Assembly: GCA_029260135.1 (NCBI GenBank)
Contig: JAJDDV010000061.1
Coordinates: 1-58,338, forward strand
Direction: 5' to 3'
Length of the DNA stretch: 58,338 nt
Source of the DNA: Phycisphaerae bacterium
GTDB lineage: Bacteria; Planctomycetota; Phycisphaerae; UBA1845
Under the pieces are notes generated by a model, which saw only the letters and a list, made by a program, of their open reading frames with translations, had not been told where the DNA came from and did no database searches. Made by a program: the position numbers and the translations under genes. Of this stretch, positions 34,891 to 44,681 are shown piece by piece. The first letter of the stretch is position 1; each line of letters opens with the position of its first letter.

Positions 34891-37800
34891 TCATTGTCCA
34901 CAGGGCGGTGAGTCGGGCTGAAACGGATACGATTGACCCGAGAAGGCACTGAGGACTTTGGCCACGTCCAGGATACTGATGATCCCGTCAGGCGTGGCCG
35001 GCACCAGATCAGCCCGTGGTTTGGACGGCGCCGTGGGTCTGCTGGCGAACGCGTCGATCACGGCGACCGCATCGATAGCCACGCTGACCGTTCCGTCTGA
35101 CGGTGTCCAGTATCCGTTGGCGAACGGTCCGGCGACGTCACACCAACGACCGGTTTGAAGCTGCAGGATCTCGGTGTAGGCCGCTTCGTCGGCCAAGTCG
35201 CAGCCGATGTCGATCGCCTGGATCGCATACGCGGCCCCTGGAATGACATTGGCATGGTAAGCGTACACCACTGAGAATCCGCCCCAATCGGTAAAGAATG
35301 GATCGCACTGTAGCGGCGCGCCCACAAACACCGGTGGCGTGTCGTCGTTGAGGCCTCCGAGTTGACTGATCCGTTGAGGTGGTCCCGCCCACATCGTCGT
35401 ACCGTTGAATGTGTGAAACGGGACCGGAAGATCCAACAGGATGACTCGCAACGCCGTCTGCTGCCCGAGGTTACCGGGTCGAAAGGAAAGATATCGGCTC
35501 GTCGCGGAAAACGATGGCGTGGGCTGGGGTGTTGCCGGCGGGCATTCGCATTCGTCGGGAACGTCGTTGCCGTCAAGGTCACTGCTGGTGCCACCGGCGA
35601 TATCGCAAGCGTTGGTCGCCCCGTTGGCGTTGCAGTCCAATTCGCACTCGTCGGGAATTCCGTTGGGTTCGCAGTCGGCACTGGCACCAGCGGCGATGTC
35701 GCATGCATCGGCGACGCCGTTTGCATTGCAGTCAGCCTCACACTCATCGGGAACGCGGTTGCTGTCGCAGTCCGGGCTGGTCCCGCTCGAAATGTCGATC
35801 CAATCGGCGATGCCGTTGCCGTTGCAGTCGGCGGGTGCTGTCAGCAGGGCGACACCGAGTGGGGTGTGGAGGTCTGCCGCTCGGACCTCTTCGGGGGCCG
35901 TCCCGTCGAGATTGGCGCGTCGAATGGCGCGAGGCCAACCCGCATCCGCCCAATAGAGCTTGCCGGCCACTTCATCAATCGCAATACCCTGAGGTGACTC
36001 GAGCACCTTTTCAACGCAGAGTTCGACATTGGATCCGTCGAGGTCCGCCCGGCTGATGGTCCTGGTTCCGGTGTCCGACCAGTACATCCGGCCGGAAATG
36101 AGATCGAGCGCGAGTCCGCGAGTCGCCAACAACCCCGAAGTGATGAGATCCTCGACGTTGGATCCATCCAGATTGGAGCGCTGAATCCGATCGCCGTATT
36201 CGTCACTCCAGTACATCTTTCCGGCTTCTTGATCAATGGCAAGTGAATTGGGATACTGCAACCCTGTCGTGAGAACATGCTCCATTTCAGTGCCATCAAG
36301 ATTGGCCCGCTCGATTCGATCGTCGTACAGGTCCGTCCAGTACATCTTGCCTGCGTCCACATCGAGCGCGATGGCATGAGGACTAAGCGGTACTTCGGCG
36401 AGTATTTCCACGTTCGAGCCGTCGAGGTCGGCACGCAGCACCTTGTCGCGAGAGGCATCGACCCAGTACATCTTGCCCGAGACGGGGTCCAAATCGATGC
36501 CCCACGGGTAGTTTGTTCCGGACGGGACGAGTTCCTCGACACTGGTGCCGTCCAGATTGGCGCGAAGTACCCGACCTTCATAATTCCCATCCGTCCAGTA
36601 CATCTTGCCCGCAGCAAGATCCAGCGCGATTCCGGAGGGCCGCCCCGCCTCGGATGTGACAAGATCCTCGACGCTCGAACCATCGAGGTTGGCGCGCTGA
36701 ATCTTGTAGGCCCGGCGATCCGTCCAATACATCTTGCCGGCGGATGTGTCGAGAGAGATGTCAGTCGGATCGCGAAGGCTCACGACGAGCTCTTCAACGT
36801 TTTCGCCGCTTAGATCTGCACGTTGGATCTTGTCTGCGGCTGAGTCAACCCAATACATCTTGCCGGCCGAGAGATCGAGTTCGATACCCTTCGGATCAAG
36901 CAGCCCCACTGTGACCAGATCCTCAACGGCGGAGCCATCCAGGTTCGCGCGCTGGATCTTTTCAGCGGCGATGTCGGCCCAGTACATCTTGCCCGCTACG
37001 AGATCGAGGGCGATGCCGTACGGATAGGTGACGTCAGTAACGAGGACCTCGATGTTCGACCCGTCGAGATTTGCACGAACGATATTCTGAGAGCCGGACT
37101 TCGAGTTGGTCCAGTAGATCTTTCCGCCCGCAACATCCACTGCGATACCGTGCGGGTTTTCGAACTCTGCCACGACGAGGTCTTCGATGTTGCCGCCGTC
37201 GAGATCGGCCCGCTGAATTCGGGCGTCGGCTTCATTCGTCCAATACATCTTTCCGCCTGCTGGATCGAGGGTCAGACCTTCCGGGTAGATCAAGCCGGTC
37301 GTGACAAGGTCCTCCAGGCCGGAACCGTCGAGGTTGGCTCGCTGAATCTTGCGGGCGATCCGGTCGGTCCAGTACATCTTCGCGGCACCCCAATCCAGCG
37401 CAAGGGCGTAAGGCTCCTCCAGCCCCTCCGCGATCAACTCCTCGGCGTACGAGCCGTCGAGCTCGGCCCTGAAGATCTTACTGAGTTCCACGTCAGCCCA
37501 GTAGACCTTCCGACCGATGGGATCGACGGCTACCCCGACGGGATCATCGATCGCCTTCATCGCAACCACTTCGACGTCGGAACCATCCACGTTGGCACGC
37601 TGAATCTTCTGGGCGACATTGTCCGTCCAATAGATGCGACCCTCGGGACCGTTGACGGCGATTCCGGTCGGATTGACGAGCGCCTCAACAATGGTGTATT
37701 GAGCCGATCCGTCCAGGTCGGCGCGCTCGATGGAAGCGTTGACCGTGTCGATCCAGTACATCGCGCCGCCGTAGGCGTCGATGGTGAGATCACCGGGTGC

Positions 37801-38997
37801 CGTGATTCCCAGTGTAAGGACGTCTTCCAGGGCGGAGCCGTCCAGGTTGGCACATTGGATCTTGTGGGTCCCGGTGTCGGTCCAGTACACCTTCCCGGCG
37901 ATGACGTCCAGATCGATGCCGAAGGGGTCCACGAGCCCGTTGATCACCAGGTTTTCGAGGTTCGAGCCGTCGAGATCGGCTCGCAGAAGACTGTCGGAAA
38001 CGCTATCCGTCCAATACAGTTTTCCGGCCTCGGGATCCATCGCTAGCCGGCGGGCCTGTTGGACGCCCTTTCGGACGAGCGATTCCTGGTTGGCGCCACT
38101 AAGGTCACCGCGCTGAATCGTCCCGCTGCCGATCGACTCGATATAGGTGGACCAGTAGAGAGCGCTGCCGACGGAGTCCACGGCAAGACGTCGCGGGACG
38201 CCTCCCTGCGACGGTGCCAGGTCGATGGCACCACTTCCGTCGAGAAAGGCCACCCAAAGCCGGAGGTCGCCAGCAACACTCCAGTACATCAGCTGCGCCA
38301 AAGAGTCGATGGCGATGGCGCGGGGTGACGCACTGGGCATGTCCACGACATCCTCGACCACCGATCCATCGAGATTACTGCGTCGGATCACGCGCGCGGT
38401 CGGGTCGGTCCAGTAGAGCTTCTGGTTGGCCGAATCCAGGGCGATGCCCCACGATGAGGTCTGTGCGGCTGGGACGATCTGCTCGACCACGGATCCGTCC
38501 AGGTTGGCGCGTGAGATACCCCCGTCGAAGCTGTCCGTCCAGTACATCTTTCCCCCGACCGGGTCGACGATAATCGCCTGAGGTGATCCCAGCCCACTCG
38601 TAACCAGGTCTTCGACGCCTGTACCGTCGAGAAACGCACGCTGAATAGAACCCGTGCCGATGTCCGTCCAGTACATTCTTCCTGCTGTTGGATCCAAGGC
38701 CATACCCCGAACCGCACTCAGTCCGGTGACGACCAAGTCTTCGGGATCACGCCCGTCGAGATTGGCGCGTTCGATCTTCCCGGTTCCACTGTTGGCCCAG
38801 TACATCTTGCCGCCCGGCACGTCGAGCGCGATGCCGACAGGAGCATTGGAGAATGGCGCGACAACAACTTCCTCGGCAGTGCCGTCGAGGTTTGCGCGCT
38901 GGATACCGAGTGCGGTCCAATAGACTTTCTGCTCGCCGCCGGCGAAGGTCGTGGCTGAAATCAGCAGCGTTGCGAGGCCAGATTTGAAGTGGGACAT
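34891..38997 (-). CDS. Secreted 24-repeat YWTD beta-propeller protein with dockerin-like C-terminus
   Basis: This 1,368-aa exported protein has a signal peptide (HFKSGLATLLISATTFA). It contains 24 LDL-receptor class B (YWTD) repeats of about 43 residues, each like KMYWTD...IQRANLDGS-VEDLV...P-GIALD, from about residue 24 to 1055. YWTD repeats build six-bladed propellers, so 24 equals four complete propellers. Three calcium-loop units of about 32 residues follow (DCNGNGIADWIDI...DCDSNRVPDECE), then the C-terminal module shared with three other proteins here (SRYLSF, MWAGPP, LQCDPFFTDW, TPDGIISILDVAKVLSAF). It probably mediates protein or surface binding outside the cell. The ATG at 38997 has AGGGAGA nine bases upstream. 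Confidence 0.9.
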   Translation of the reverse strand: MSHFKSGLATLLISATTFAGGEQKVYWTALGIQRANLDGTAEEVVVAPFSNAPVGIALDVPGGKMYWANSGTGKIERANLDGRDPEDLVVTGLSAVRGMALDPTAGRMYWTDIGTGSIQRAFLDGTGVEDLVTSGLGSPQAIIVDPVGGKMYWTDSFDGGISRANLDGSVVEQIVPAAQTSSWGIALDSANQKLYWTDPTARVIRRSNLDGSVVEDVVDMPSASPRAIAIDSLAQLMYWSVAGDLRLWVAFLDGSGAIDLAPSQGGVPRRLAVDSVGSALYWSTYIESIGSGTIQRGDLSGANQESLVRKGVQQARRLAMDPEAGKLYWTDSVSDSLLRADLDGSNLENLVINGLVDPFGIDLDVIAGKVYWTDTGTHKIQCANLDGSALEDVLTLGITAPGDLTIDAYGGAMYWIDTVNASIERADLDGSAQYTIVEALVNPTGIAVNGPEGRIYWTDNVAQKIQRANVDGSDVEVVAMKAIDDPVGVAVDPIGRKVYWADVELSKIFRAELDGSYAEELIAEGLEEPYALALDWGAAKMYWTDRIARKIQRANLDGSGLEDLVTTGLIYPEGLTLDPAGGKMYWTNEADARIQRADLDGGNIEDLVVAEFENPHGIAVDVAGGKIYWTNSKSGSQNIVRANLDGSNIEVLVTDVTYPYGIALDLVAGKMYWADIAAEKIQRANLDGSAVEDLVTVGLLDPKGIELDLSAGKMYWVDSAADKIQRADLSGENVEELVVSLRDPTDISLDTSAGKMYWTDRRAYKIQRANLDGSSVEDLVTSEAGRPSGIALDLAAGKMYWTDGNYEGRVLRANLDGTSVEELVPSGTNYPWGIDLDPVSGKMYWVDASRDKVLRADLDGSNVEILAEVPLSPHAIALDVDAGKMYWTDLYDDRIERANLDGTEMEHVLTTGLQYPNSLAIDQEAGKMYWSDEYGDRIQRSNLDGSNVEDLITSGLLATRGLALDLISGRMYWSDTGTRTISRADLDGSNVELCVEKVLESPQGIAIDEVAGKLYWADAGWPRAIRRANLDGTAPEEVRAADLHTPLGVALLTAPADCNGNGIADWIDISSGTSPDCDSNRVPDECEADCNANGVADACDIAAGASADCEPNGIPDECELDCNANGATNACDIAGGTSSDLDGNDVPDECECPPATPQPTPSFSATSRYLSFRPGNLGQQTALRVILLDLPVPFHTFNGTTMWAGPPQRISQLGGLNDDTPPVFVGAPLQCDPFFTDWGGFSVVYAYHANVIPGAAYAIQAIDIGCDLADEAAYTEILQLQTGRWCDVAGPFANGYWTPSDGTVSVAIDAVAVIDAFASRPTAPSKPRADLVPATPDGIISILDVAKVLSAFSGQSYPFQPDSPPCGQ

Positions 38998-39071
38998 CTT
39001 GCGAATCTCCCTCGATCGGATTGTGGCCAATGAGCGCGGGCGCACAGAACAAGACTACGGGGAGTGTACCA

Positions 39072-39098
39072 TTCCCACGTTGATCATGAAAGTGGGAA
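39072..39098 (-). promoter_or_regulatory. Inverted repeat upstream of the propeller-protein gene
   Basis: TTCCCAC and GTGGGAA form a 7-bp perfect inverted repeat around 13 bases. It lies 75-101 bases before the propeller-protein start and about 185 bases after the protease stop. There is no T-run. It may be an operator, an RNA hairpin or a weak terminator. Confidence 0.3.
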
Positions 39099-39282
39099 GT
39101 AGTCAATTCGGCCACTTTCCGTCGGAACACACGTTGGCAGCGCGGTCGTTTGAAAGGACATTTGCCATCGAAGTGCCGGTTCGAACAACGCGGAATACCG
39201 CCACGTACGGCCTGCGCCGGAAGCGGACCGCGCGAGGATCCTCCGCCCGAGTTGCTTCCCAGGCCGCCGCAAACCGGCGCCG

Positions 39283-41166
39283 CTAGCTGCACGGCGGCGA
39301 CGAGGGTACGAACGGATACCCGGCACCGCGAAATGCGTCCAACGCCCGGCTGACGTCCTGGATGTCGATGATTCCGTCCGGTGTCGCCGGCTGGAGATCG
39401 ACGCGAACCTTGCTCGGCGCCCCAGGACTGCTGACGAACTTGTCGAGAATGGACACTACATCGGTCGGGACCCCGACGGTGCCATCCGGCGGACCGCAGG
39501 GATCCGTCTCACAGGTTGACACCACATCGCCCCACACGGTTGCAGTCGTCACATTGAGTGGCGAGGAAAAGGATGACTCCGCCGCACCAGACGAACAGAA
39601 CGCATCGACCTCCTGAACAAGATACCGACCGCCCGGAACCACAAACTCGCCGGTGACGTGTACCGTCCCGAGACTTCCCCAGTCCGCGTACCCCGGCGCG
39701 CACTGAAGGGTAGACCTTTGAAACGTCGCGGCCCCCGGCGCGGTCGCCGGATCGGTCTGCCCCGGAACCTCGGTCATCGTTTCGGGCACGTCCAACCACA
39801 TCGACGTATTGTTGGCGAGGTCAAACGGCGCCGGCAGGTCCACCAGTGTCACGCGAATGGCAGAGAACACGCCCGGATTGCTGCTCGAGAACGAGAAATA
39901 CCGATTCTTCGGCACGACGATCGTCTCCGCCAGTGGTGGCGTCACCGTTGCGCAACCGGAGCCGGCTGCGAGTTGCAGGCACGACCTCGAGTTCCTGAAG
40001 GAGGTCATCTCCGGGATCGATGACGACGGATGGAATCGGTTGGCGCACTGCAGACCCGAGTTCATCGTCCAGCCGGAACATGCACAGTGATTCGCGCTCC
40101 AGTTGTGGCCCAGTTCATGCGAGGAAAGATCCGTCTTGCACCCGAAACTCGAGCAGCAGTTCGGCTGCACAACGCTGTATCCGAAATTCGATGAGCAAAT
40201 CGCCGACAGCCACGCGATGCCGATCGTGCTCCCAATCATGTTCTTTCCGGTGAACATTTGAACCACGTCTCGCTGCACGCCCGCCTGCGACGAACGCCAG
40301 TGGCTTCGCACCTGGCCCAACAGCGTACCTGCGTCGCTACTCGAATACGGATCGGGTTCAGCGGTCCTCACGATGATCGTCGCGATCTCGTGTCGGATCG
40401 ACAGCTCCGTCACGTACTGCAAATTCATCGAGTTGATTACACTCTCGATGTGGGCGACCGCCGCGTCGACCGTTCCGAAATCCTGGAAGAACTCGACATC
40501 CGCGTCGATCGCCAGTTCGGTTACGAAAACGCTCTCCGCCGACGATGCAGCGCCACCGCCGCCGATCCCCACCTCGTGTGCGTTCGCCTCCCCATCGTGT
40601 GCAGACAGCGCGACGCACGTTCCACCGCTGGGAATCACATCACGCCCGAGATACACCGCATGCTCTCTCGCCCCGAACCGTGCATCGCGCGGCGAAAGAG
40701 GCTCCGCCCAAACCTCACGGCCGTCCGGGAGAATAATCCGTGCGTGCATGCCATCGTCCGTGATGGATGCAGCCACACGACTGCCCTCGATCTCGACAAC
40801 CGTCCCCAGCATCGTTCGAACGGGGGGCGGCGCCGCATCGACGTACGACCCATCCGCGTTCTGGACTTTGACGAAAAACCGATCGGATCGGACCGAATGA
40901 GGCACAAGCTCGATGGTCTGCAAGACACCCTGAACGGGAAGCGTCGTCCGCACTACACCGCCGTGCAGACGATTGAGGTCGACGCTGGCCAGCGACGCGG
41001 CCGCCACATTCACCAGCCCGGCGACATCGGCGAACCGATGGTCACTATCCACCCGTTGCTCTTGCGCGACGACAGCCCCGCCAAGTGGGGCAAACATGGC
41101 CGCAGCGACCGAAAGAGTGCTCAGAATGCCACGCAGACGCCAAACAACATCATCCCTTGATCGCAT
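39283..41166 (-). CDS. Secreted metzincin metalloprotease (M12B/reprolysin-like) with dockerin-like C-terminus
   Basis: This 627-aa protein has a signal peptide (ILSTLSVAAAMFAPLGGAVVA, cut before QEQ) and a pro-domain-like region. A catalytic domain follows with GIAWLSAICSSNFGYSVVQ, the zinc site HELGHNWSANH (a Ser replaces the usual Gly of HExxHxxGxxH) and a Met-turn (GWTMNSGL). Many cysteines surround it, as in reprolysins. The last about 200 residues are the shared C-terminal module (KNRYFSFSSS, MWLDVP, LQCAPGYADW, PSKVRVDLQPATPDGIIDIQDVSRALDAF). It probably cleaves extracellular proteins. The ATG at 41166 has GGAG and AGAGGTG upstream; longer in-frame sequence lacks both. Confidence 0.87.
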   Translation of the reverse strand: MRSRDDVVWRLRGILSTLSVAAAMFAPLGGAVVAQEQRVDSDHRFADVAGLVNVAAASLASVDLNRLHGGVVRTTLPVQGVLQTIELVPHSVRSDRFFVKVQNADGSYVDAAPPPVRTMLGTVVEIEGSRVAASITDDGMHARIILPDGREVWAEPLSPRDARFGAREHAVYLGRDVIPSGGTCVALSAHDGEANAHEVGIGGGGAASSAESVFVTELAIDADVEFFQDFGTVDAAVAHIESVINSMNLQYVTELSIRHEIATIIVRTAEPDPYSSSDAGTLLGQVRSHWRSSQAGVQRDVVQMFTGKNMIGSTIGIAWLSAICSSNFGYSVVQPNCCSSFGCKTDLSSHELGHNWSANHCACSGWTMNSGLQCANRFHPSSSIPEMTSFRNSRSCLQLAAGSGCATVTPPLAETIVVPKNRYFSFSSSNPGVFSAIRVTLVDLPAPFDLANNTSMWLDVPETMTEVPGQTDPATAPGAATFQRSTLQCAPGYADWGSLGTVHVTGEFVVPGGRYLVQEVDAFCSSGAAESSFSSPLNVTTATVWGDVVSTCETDPCGPPDGTVGVPTDVVSILDKFVSSPGAPSKVRVDLQPATPDGIIDIQDVSRALDAFRGAGYPFVPSSPPCS

Positions 41167-41415
41167 CGCACCTCTACTCCTGGATATCACGAAGACCCCG
41201 CCAAGCCCCACCGATAAGAAACGTCCGACCGCGTAGGAAACCGTGATGGACGCCCGCGTATTCCTGCCGTCGCTGAAGAAACGAGGCGTCAGCGACCCCC
41301 AATCGAACCCTCCTCGCATCTCGACGCAGTCGCCCCATTATACCAGGAATGCACGGATACGTTTGGCTTCACCGGTGTAGTCGCCTGGTGTCGCGCCCGC
41401 TTCTACTGCGGCTCT

Positions 41416-41835
41416 TCAATAATTATCTTCCTCGTCCGCGCGGTCCTTCTCTTCGTCGCACCGGAGGCGACGCCGCTTGAAGATAGACCGACGCGGATGG
41501 TCTTTGGCGCGCCGATGACGACGAAATCTCAGCGGGAGCCTCCAGCCGCACTCAGGGCAACGGCCCGAGATGTTGCCGATCAGGCTGTAGCCGCACTTCG
41601 CGCAAGCATCGAAATCCGGTGCCTCAGGCGTTGGACCGTAGAATCTGTAGCCGCACCCCAGGCACTTCCGCTTAAGTGGCCGGCCGGGAACGTCAGACGG
41701 CGGAACAATGACGAGCAAGACGATTGTCGTCCAGACCAGGTACACTAGCGCGTTTCGAACCGCGATCCACCAGTTCGTCGGCCCCCACACGACCTCGTGA
41801 TCGTCCTCCGAACGGCAATTCGGGCAGTTCAACAT
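41416..41835 (-). CDS. Zinc-ribbon membrane protein, unknown function
   Basis: This 139-aa product has an N-terminal CxxC (LNCPNCRSED), one hydrophobic stretch (WWIAVRNALVYLVWTTIVLLVIV), a further CLGCGYRF pair, and a late ribbon CAKCGYSL...GRCPECGW typical of planctomycetal zinc-ribbon proteins. A strongly basic then acidic tail follows. The ATG at 41835 is chosen because it opens the CPNC motif; a longer in-frame start is possible. It follows 3-hydroxyacyl-CoA dehydrogenase only in the opposite order of transcription, with an 80-base gap, so it may be cotranscribed. The function is unknown. Confidence 0.65.
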   Translation of the reverse strand: MLNCPNCRSEDDHEVVWGPTNWWIAVRNALVYLVWTTIVLLVIVPPSDVPGRPLKRKCLGCGYRFYGPTPEAPDFDACAKCGYSLIGNISGRCPECGWRLPLRFRRHRRAKDHPRRSIFKRRRLRCDEEKDRADEEDNY

Positions 41836-41915
41836 CGACGTGGTTCCAAGCAGCGGATTCCCGGGCTCAACGTCTGACCGGACAGACCGACACAATCCGA
41901 CCCGATACTCGCCCG

Positions 41916-43130
41916 CTACCCCGCGCGATCAAAAAGCGGCGCCGGCGCATACCGGCCGTCTTCCATCATGGCATCGAGCGTACTCAACAGACCGCGCACC
42001 GTGCGATGTTCGATCTCATCCGCCCAAACCAGCGGACCGCGCGGATAGTTGGTACCGTGCACCATGGCCGTATCAATGTCGTCGCTACTGGCCACGCCCT
42101 CGGAATAGGCTAGACCCGCCTCGTTGAAGATCGCCCCCAGAATCCGCCCGAGAATGTACCGCTCCGTCGCCGAGGCATCCAACATCCCTGCTTTGGTGCA
42201 GAACATCAACAGTGCATCATTCAGCAGCGGAGACAGCTCGAAACTCTTTCGATCGGTCGGCCACGCCGGCAGCGGCGGGCCCCCATCATACAGGTAGAAT
42301 CCTCGCCCTGCCTTGCGACCGAGGTAACCGCGTTCAACGAGCGTCTGCTGGATCTCGTGCGGAACAAAGCGCGAGTGTCGATCCATCCGCTCAAAGACGG
42401 ACACGCTGACCGCCAGATTGACATCGACTCCGATCAGGTCCATCAGTTGAAATGGCCCCATCTTGAATCCGGCGTGGCTACACATGATGTTGTCGATCTC
42501 ATCGACACCCGCCACTCCCTCGCCGAGCAGTCGGAGGGCCTCGAGGTAGTACCCACGAGCGACGCGATTGACGATGAACCCCGGCGTATCCTTCGCTCGG
42601 ACCGGCACCTTCCCCCACGCACGCGCGGTCTCCACGCCGACATCAACGGCCGTAGCGTCACTCCGCTCGCCCGCGATCACTTCCACCAAAGGCATCACCG
42701 GCGCCGGATTAAAGAAGTGCATCCCGATCACGCGTTCAGGCCGGTCGAGCGCTTTGGCGATCGCCGTTACCGATAGCGATGAGGTGTTGGTCGCCAGAAC
42801 CGCCGCCTCCGGCAGTGTGGCTTCCAGCGCAGCGAACACTTTCTTTTTCGCCGCACCGTCTTCAACGACGGCCTCAATCGCCAACTCTACTCGATCGAGG
42901 TCCTCGATGGCCTCGACCTGCGTCAGTCGATTCACAGCGGCGTCGCGTTCCGCCGGCGTCATGCGTCCCTTCTCGACGCTGCGCGCGAACCGCTTCTCGA
43001 TCCCCGCGATCGCGTTCCGTAAGGCGTCCTTGTCAAGATCGATCAAATGGACCCTGCAACCGTTCGTCGCCGCGAGCTGCGCAATCCCCGCGCCCATGGT
43101 CCCCGCGCCGACAACAGCGATCGATTTCAT
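41916..43130 (-). CDS. 3-hydroxyacyl-CoA dehydrogenase
   Basis: This 404-aa enzyme oxidises (S)-3-hydroxyacyl-CoA with NAD+ in fatty acid or butanoate metabolism, or works in reverse as 3-hydroxybutyryl-CoA dehydrogenase. Visible features are the NAD loop AVVGAGTMGAGIAQLAA, the acidic strand end HLIDLD, LATNTSSLSVTAIA, the catalytic GMHFFNPAPVMPLVEVI, and KDTPGFIVNRVARGYYLEALRL. It is longer than the 280-aa HbdA type because a second C-terminal 3HCDH domain is present (ERYILGRILGAIFNEAGLAYSEGVAS, HGTNYPRGPLVWADEI). It is cytoplasmic. The ATG at 43130 is followed at once by the Rossmann strand. No thiolase or enoyl-CoA hydratase gene is near. Confidence 0.93.
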   Translation of the reverse strand: MKSIAVVGAGTMGAGIAQLAATNGCRVHLIDLDKDALRNAIAGIEKRFARSVEKGRMTPAERDAAVNRLTQVEAIEDLDRVELAIEAVVEDGAAKKKVFAALEATLPEAAVLATNTSSLSVTAIAKALDRPERVIGMHFFNPAPVMPLVEVIAGERSDATAVDVGVETARAWGKVPVRAKDTPGFIVNRVARGYYLEALRLLGEGVAGVDEIDNIMCSHAGFKMGPFQLMDLIGVDVNLAVSVSVFERMDRHSRFVPHEIQQTLVERGYLGRKAGRGFYLYDGGPPLPAWPTDRKSFELSPLLNDALLMFCTKAGMLDASATERYILGRILGAIFNEAGLAYSEGVASSDDIDTAMVHGTNYPRGPLVWADEIEHRTVRGLLSTLDAMMEDGRYAPAPLFDRAG

Positions 43131-43352
43131 ACTGCTCCTTCATTTCCTCGGAGAGTCAGAGAAAGGCACCGCCACCGTGAAGCAAGAGCAAAGAGGAGAG
43201 GACCGGCCTCGTGCTTCGTTACACCTCAGATGATGGATGCCATCCGGTGGAGGCTGCCGAAGCCCGACGCGGTCCGGGCACCGCCATGCCGTCACCACGA
43301 TCCCATGGCGGCGCTTCGCTTGCCCACGCATCATTTCACGTGTCAAAGAGCA

Positions 43353-44681
43353 CTAGTTCTCCACGGTACGCACATTCAGCGCCCGCGGGCCCTTCTCCCA
43401 CTGCGTCACGTCGAACTCGACTTCATCGCCGTCTTGAACCACAACGCCCGGTATGTCGTTCTGATGCACGAACACGTCATCGCCCCCGTCATCCGGCTCG
43501 ATGAACCCGAACCCCTTCGACGCGTTGAAGAACTTCACTTTGCCTCGCCGGGCCGTAGCGGTCACGGGTGTATCCGCAGCGCTGGCCATCGGCGCACGCT
43601 TCTTCCGCTTCGACTCGACCACCGACGCCTCCACCAGTGAGTAAAGAATGGCCCCCGCGAAGACCATCACCAGGCCCGACAAGACGAGCGTCATGTTGAA
43701 CATCGAATCGGCATCAGCCGCCAGCTCACGATCCGCTGTCACCGCCGTATCCAGCGACGTAATCAGCTCGCCGACAATGCCCTTGACCGCCGCCGCGTTG
43801 GACGCCGCGGACGTACTCAACCGGTAGTTCGTCTTGTTCCAGTCCAGCGCGAGACGCGAGTCGAAGATCCTCCCCGGCAACGGCGCGAAGGTTTCGCGTG
43901 TGGCGATGTAAACATCCCAGGCCTCCCGCTGGGAGGGGCGCATAAGATCGACGAGCTTCGCCACATCCCCTGTCGCTTTCTCGTTCGCAGACCACTGTCG
44001 GTTGAACAGTGCGCGCGCGCTCGCATCCCCGGACACGAAAATCCTGCGGAGTTCGTCCAGCGCCAGCGCGAAGCTTCTTTGCGTGACCGAAAGCGAAGTC
44101 AACAAATGAATACTGCGACGCTCGCCATCCCCGGTCTCAACCCCATCCCGTTCGCCCAACGCACGTTCTTCGTCCTCGATTACGGAAGAAAGTTGCTCAA
44201 TCATCTGCTGGGCCAACGGAACAGCCTGCGAAACGAGCAGTTGATAGGACGGCGTGTTCTCTGGAGTGCGTGCAATCCGCTCGATCTCGTCCTGGACGCC
44301 CCGAAACGCGATCAGTTGCGACCGCAACCTGCCCAGGCGGCCCGCATTCTCGGTCGAAACTCGCTCGGAACTGAGCGAGCCCAGCGTGGCCAGCCCCTCA
44401 TCGATCGTATCCCAGGCCGCACTGCGGCGCGTCGTGTGGAAACTCGCCGCGTGGATGTCCGTCCCGAGAATCACGAACCCCTGCAGCGCCGCCATCGAGC
44501 CTTGGATTCCCCCCAAGATCCGCTCGCACACCCGAGCCGCCCGCAAACGCTGCTCCACCACTTCGCGATGCTCTCGAGCGAGTCCCGCGTACATCGACAA
44601 GATGAAGACCACACCCGCGACCATGACCACGATCATGCCGCCAAGGGCGAGAATCCTGCTGCGGCTGGCGACGCGATTCAT
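43353..44681 (-). CDS. Two-span sensor-like protein fused to a C-terminal cold-shock domain
   Basis: This 442-aa protein has an N-terminal span (ILALGGMIVVMVAGVVFILSM) and about 300 residues of helical extracytoplasmic domain like the four-helix-bundle sensors of chemoreceptors. A second span follows (MTLVLSGLVMVFAGAILYSLV), then a basic linker (ESKRKKRA) and a complete cold-shock domain: GKVKFFNASKGFGFIEPDD (RNP1), DVFVHQND (RNP2) and the closing EKGPRALNVRTVEN. CSDs bind single-stranded RNA or DNA and are normally free 65-70-aa proteins. The reading frame is continuous through the join. The ATG at 44681 has GGAG at eight bases. An internal ATG at the linker could also give a free CSD, but its ribosome site is poor. 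The gene is monocistronic. Confidence 0.88.
   Translation of the reverse strand: MNRVASRSRILALGGMIVVMVAGVVFILSMYAGLAREHREVVEQRLRAARVCERILGGIQGSMAALQGFVILGTDIHAASFHTTRRSAAWDTIDEGLATLGSLSSERVSTENAGRLGRLRSQLIAFRGVQDEIERIARTPENTPSYQLLVSQAVPLAQQMIEQLSSVIEDEERALGERDGVETGDGERRSIHLLTSLSVTQRSFALALDELRRIFVSGDASARALFNRQWSANEKATGDVAKLVDLMRPSQREAWDVYIATRETFAPLPGRIFDSRLALDWNKTNYRLSTSAASNAAAVKGIVGELITSLDTAVTADRELAADADSMFNMTLVLSGLVMVFAGAILYSLVEASVVESKRKKRAPMASAADTPVTATARRGKVKFFNASKGFGFIEPDDGGDDVFVHQNDIPGVVVQDGDEVEFDVTQWEKGPRALNVRTVEN

Noticed and set aside
43353-43620. Separate cspA gene starting at the internal ATG
   Set aside because: The frame is continuous with the membrane part and the internal ATG lacks a well-placed ribosome site; kept as one fusion gene.
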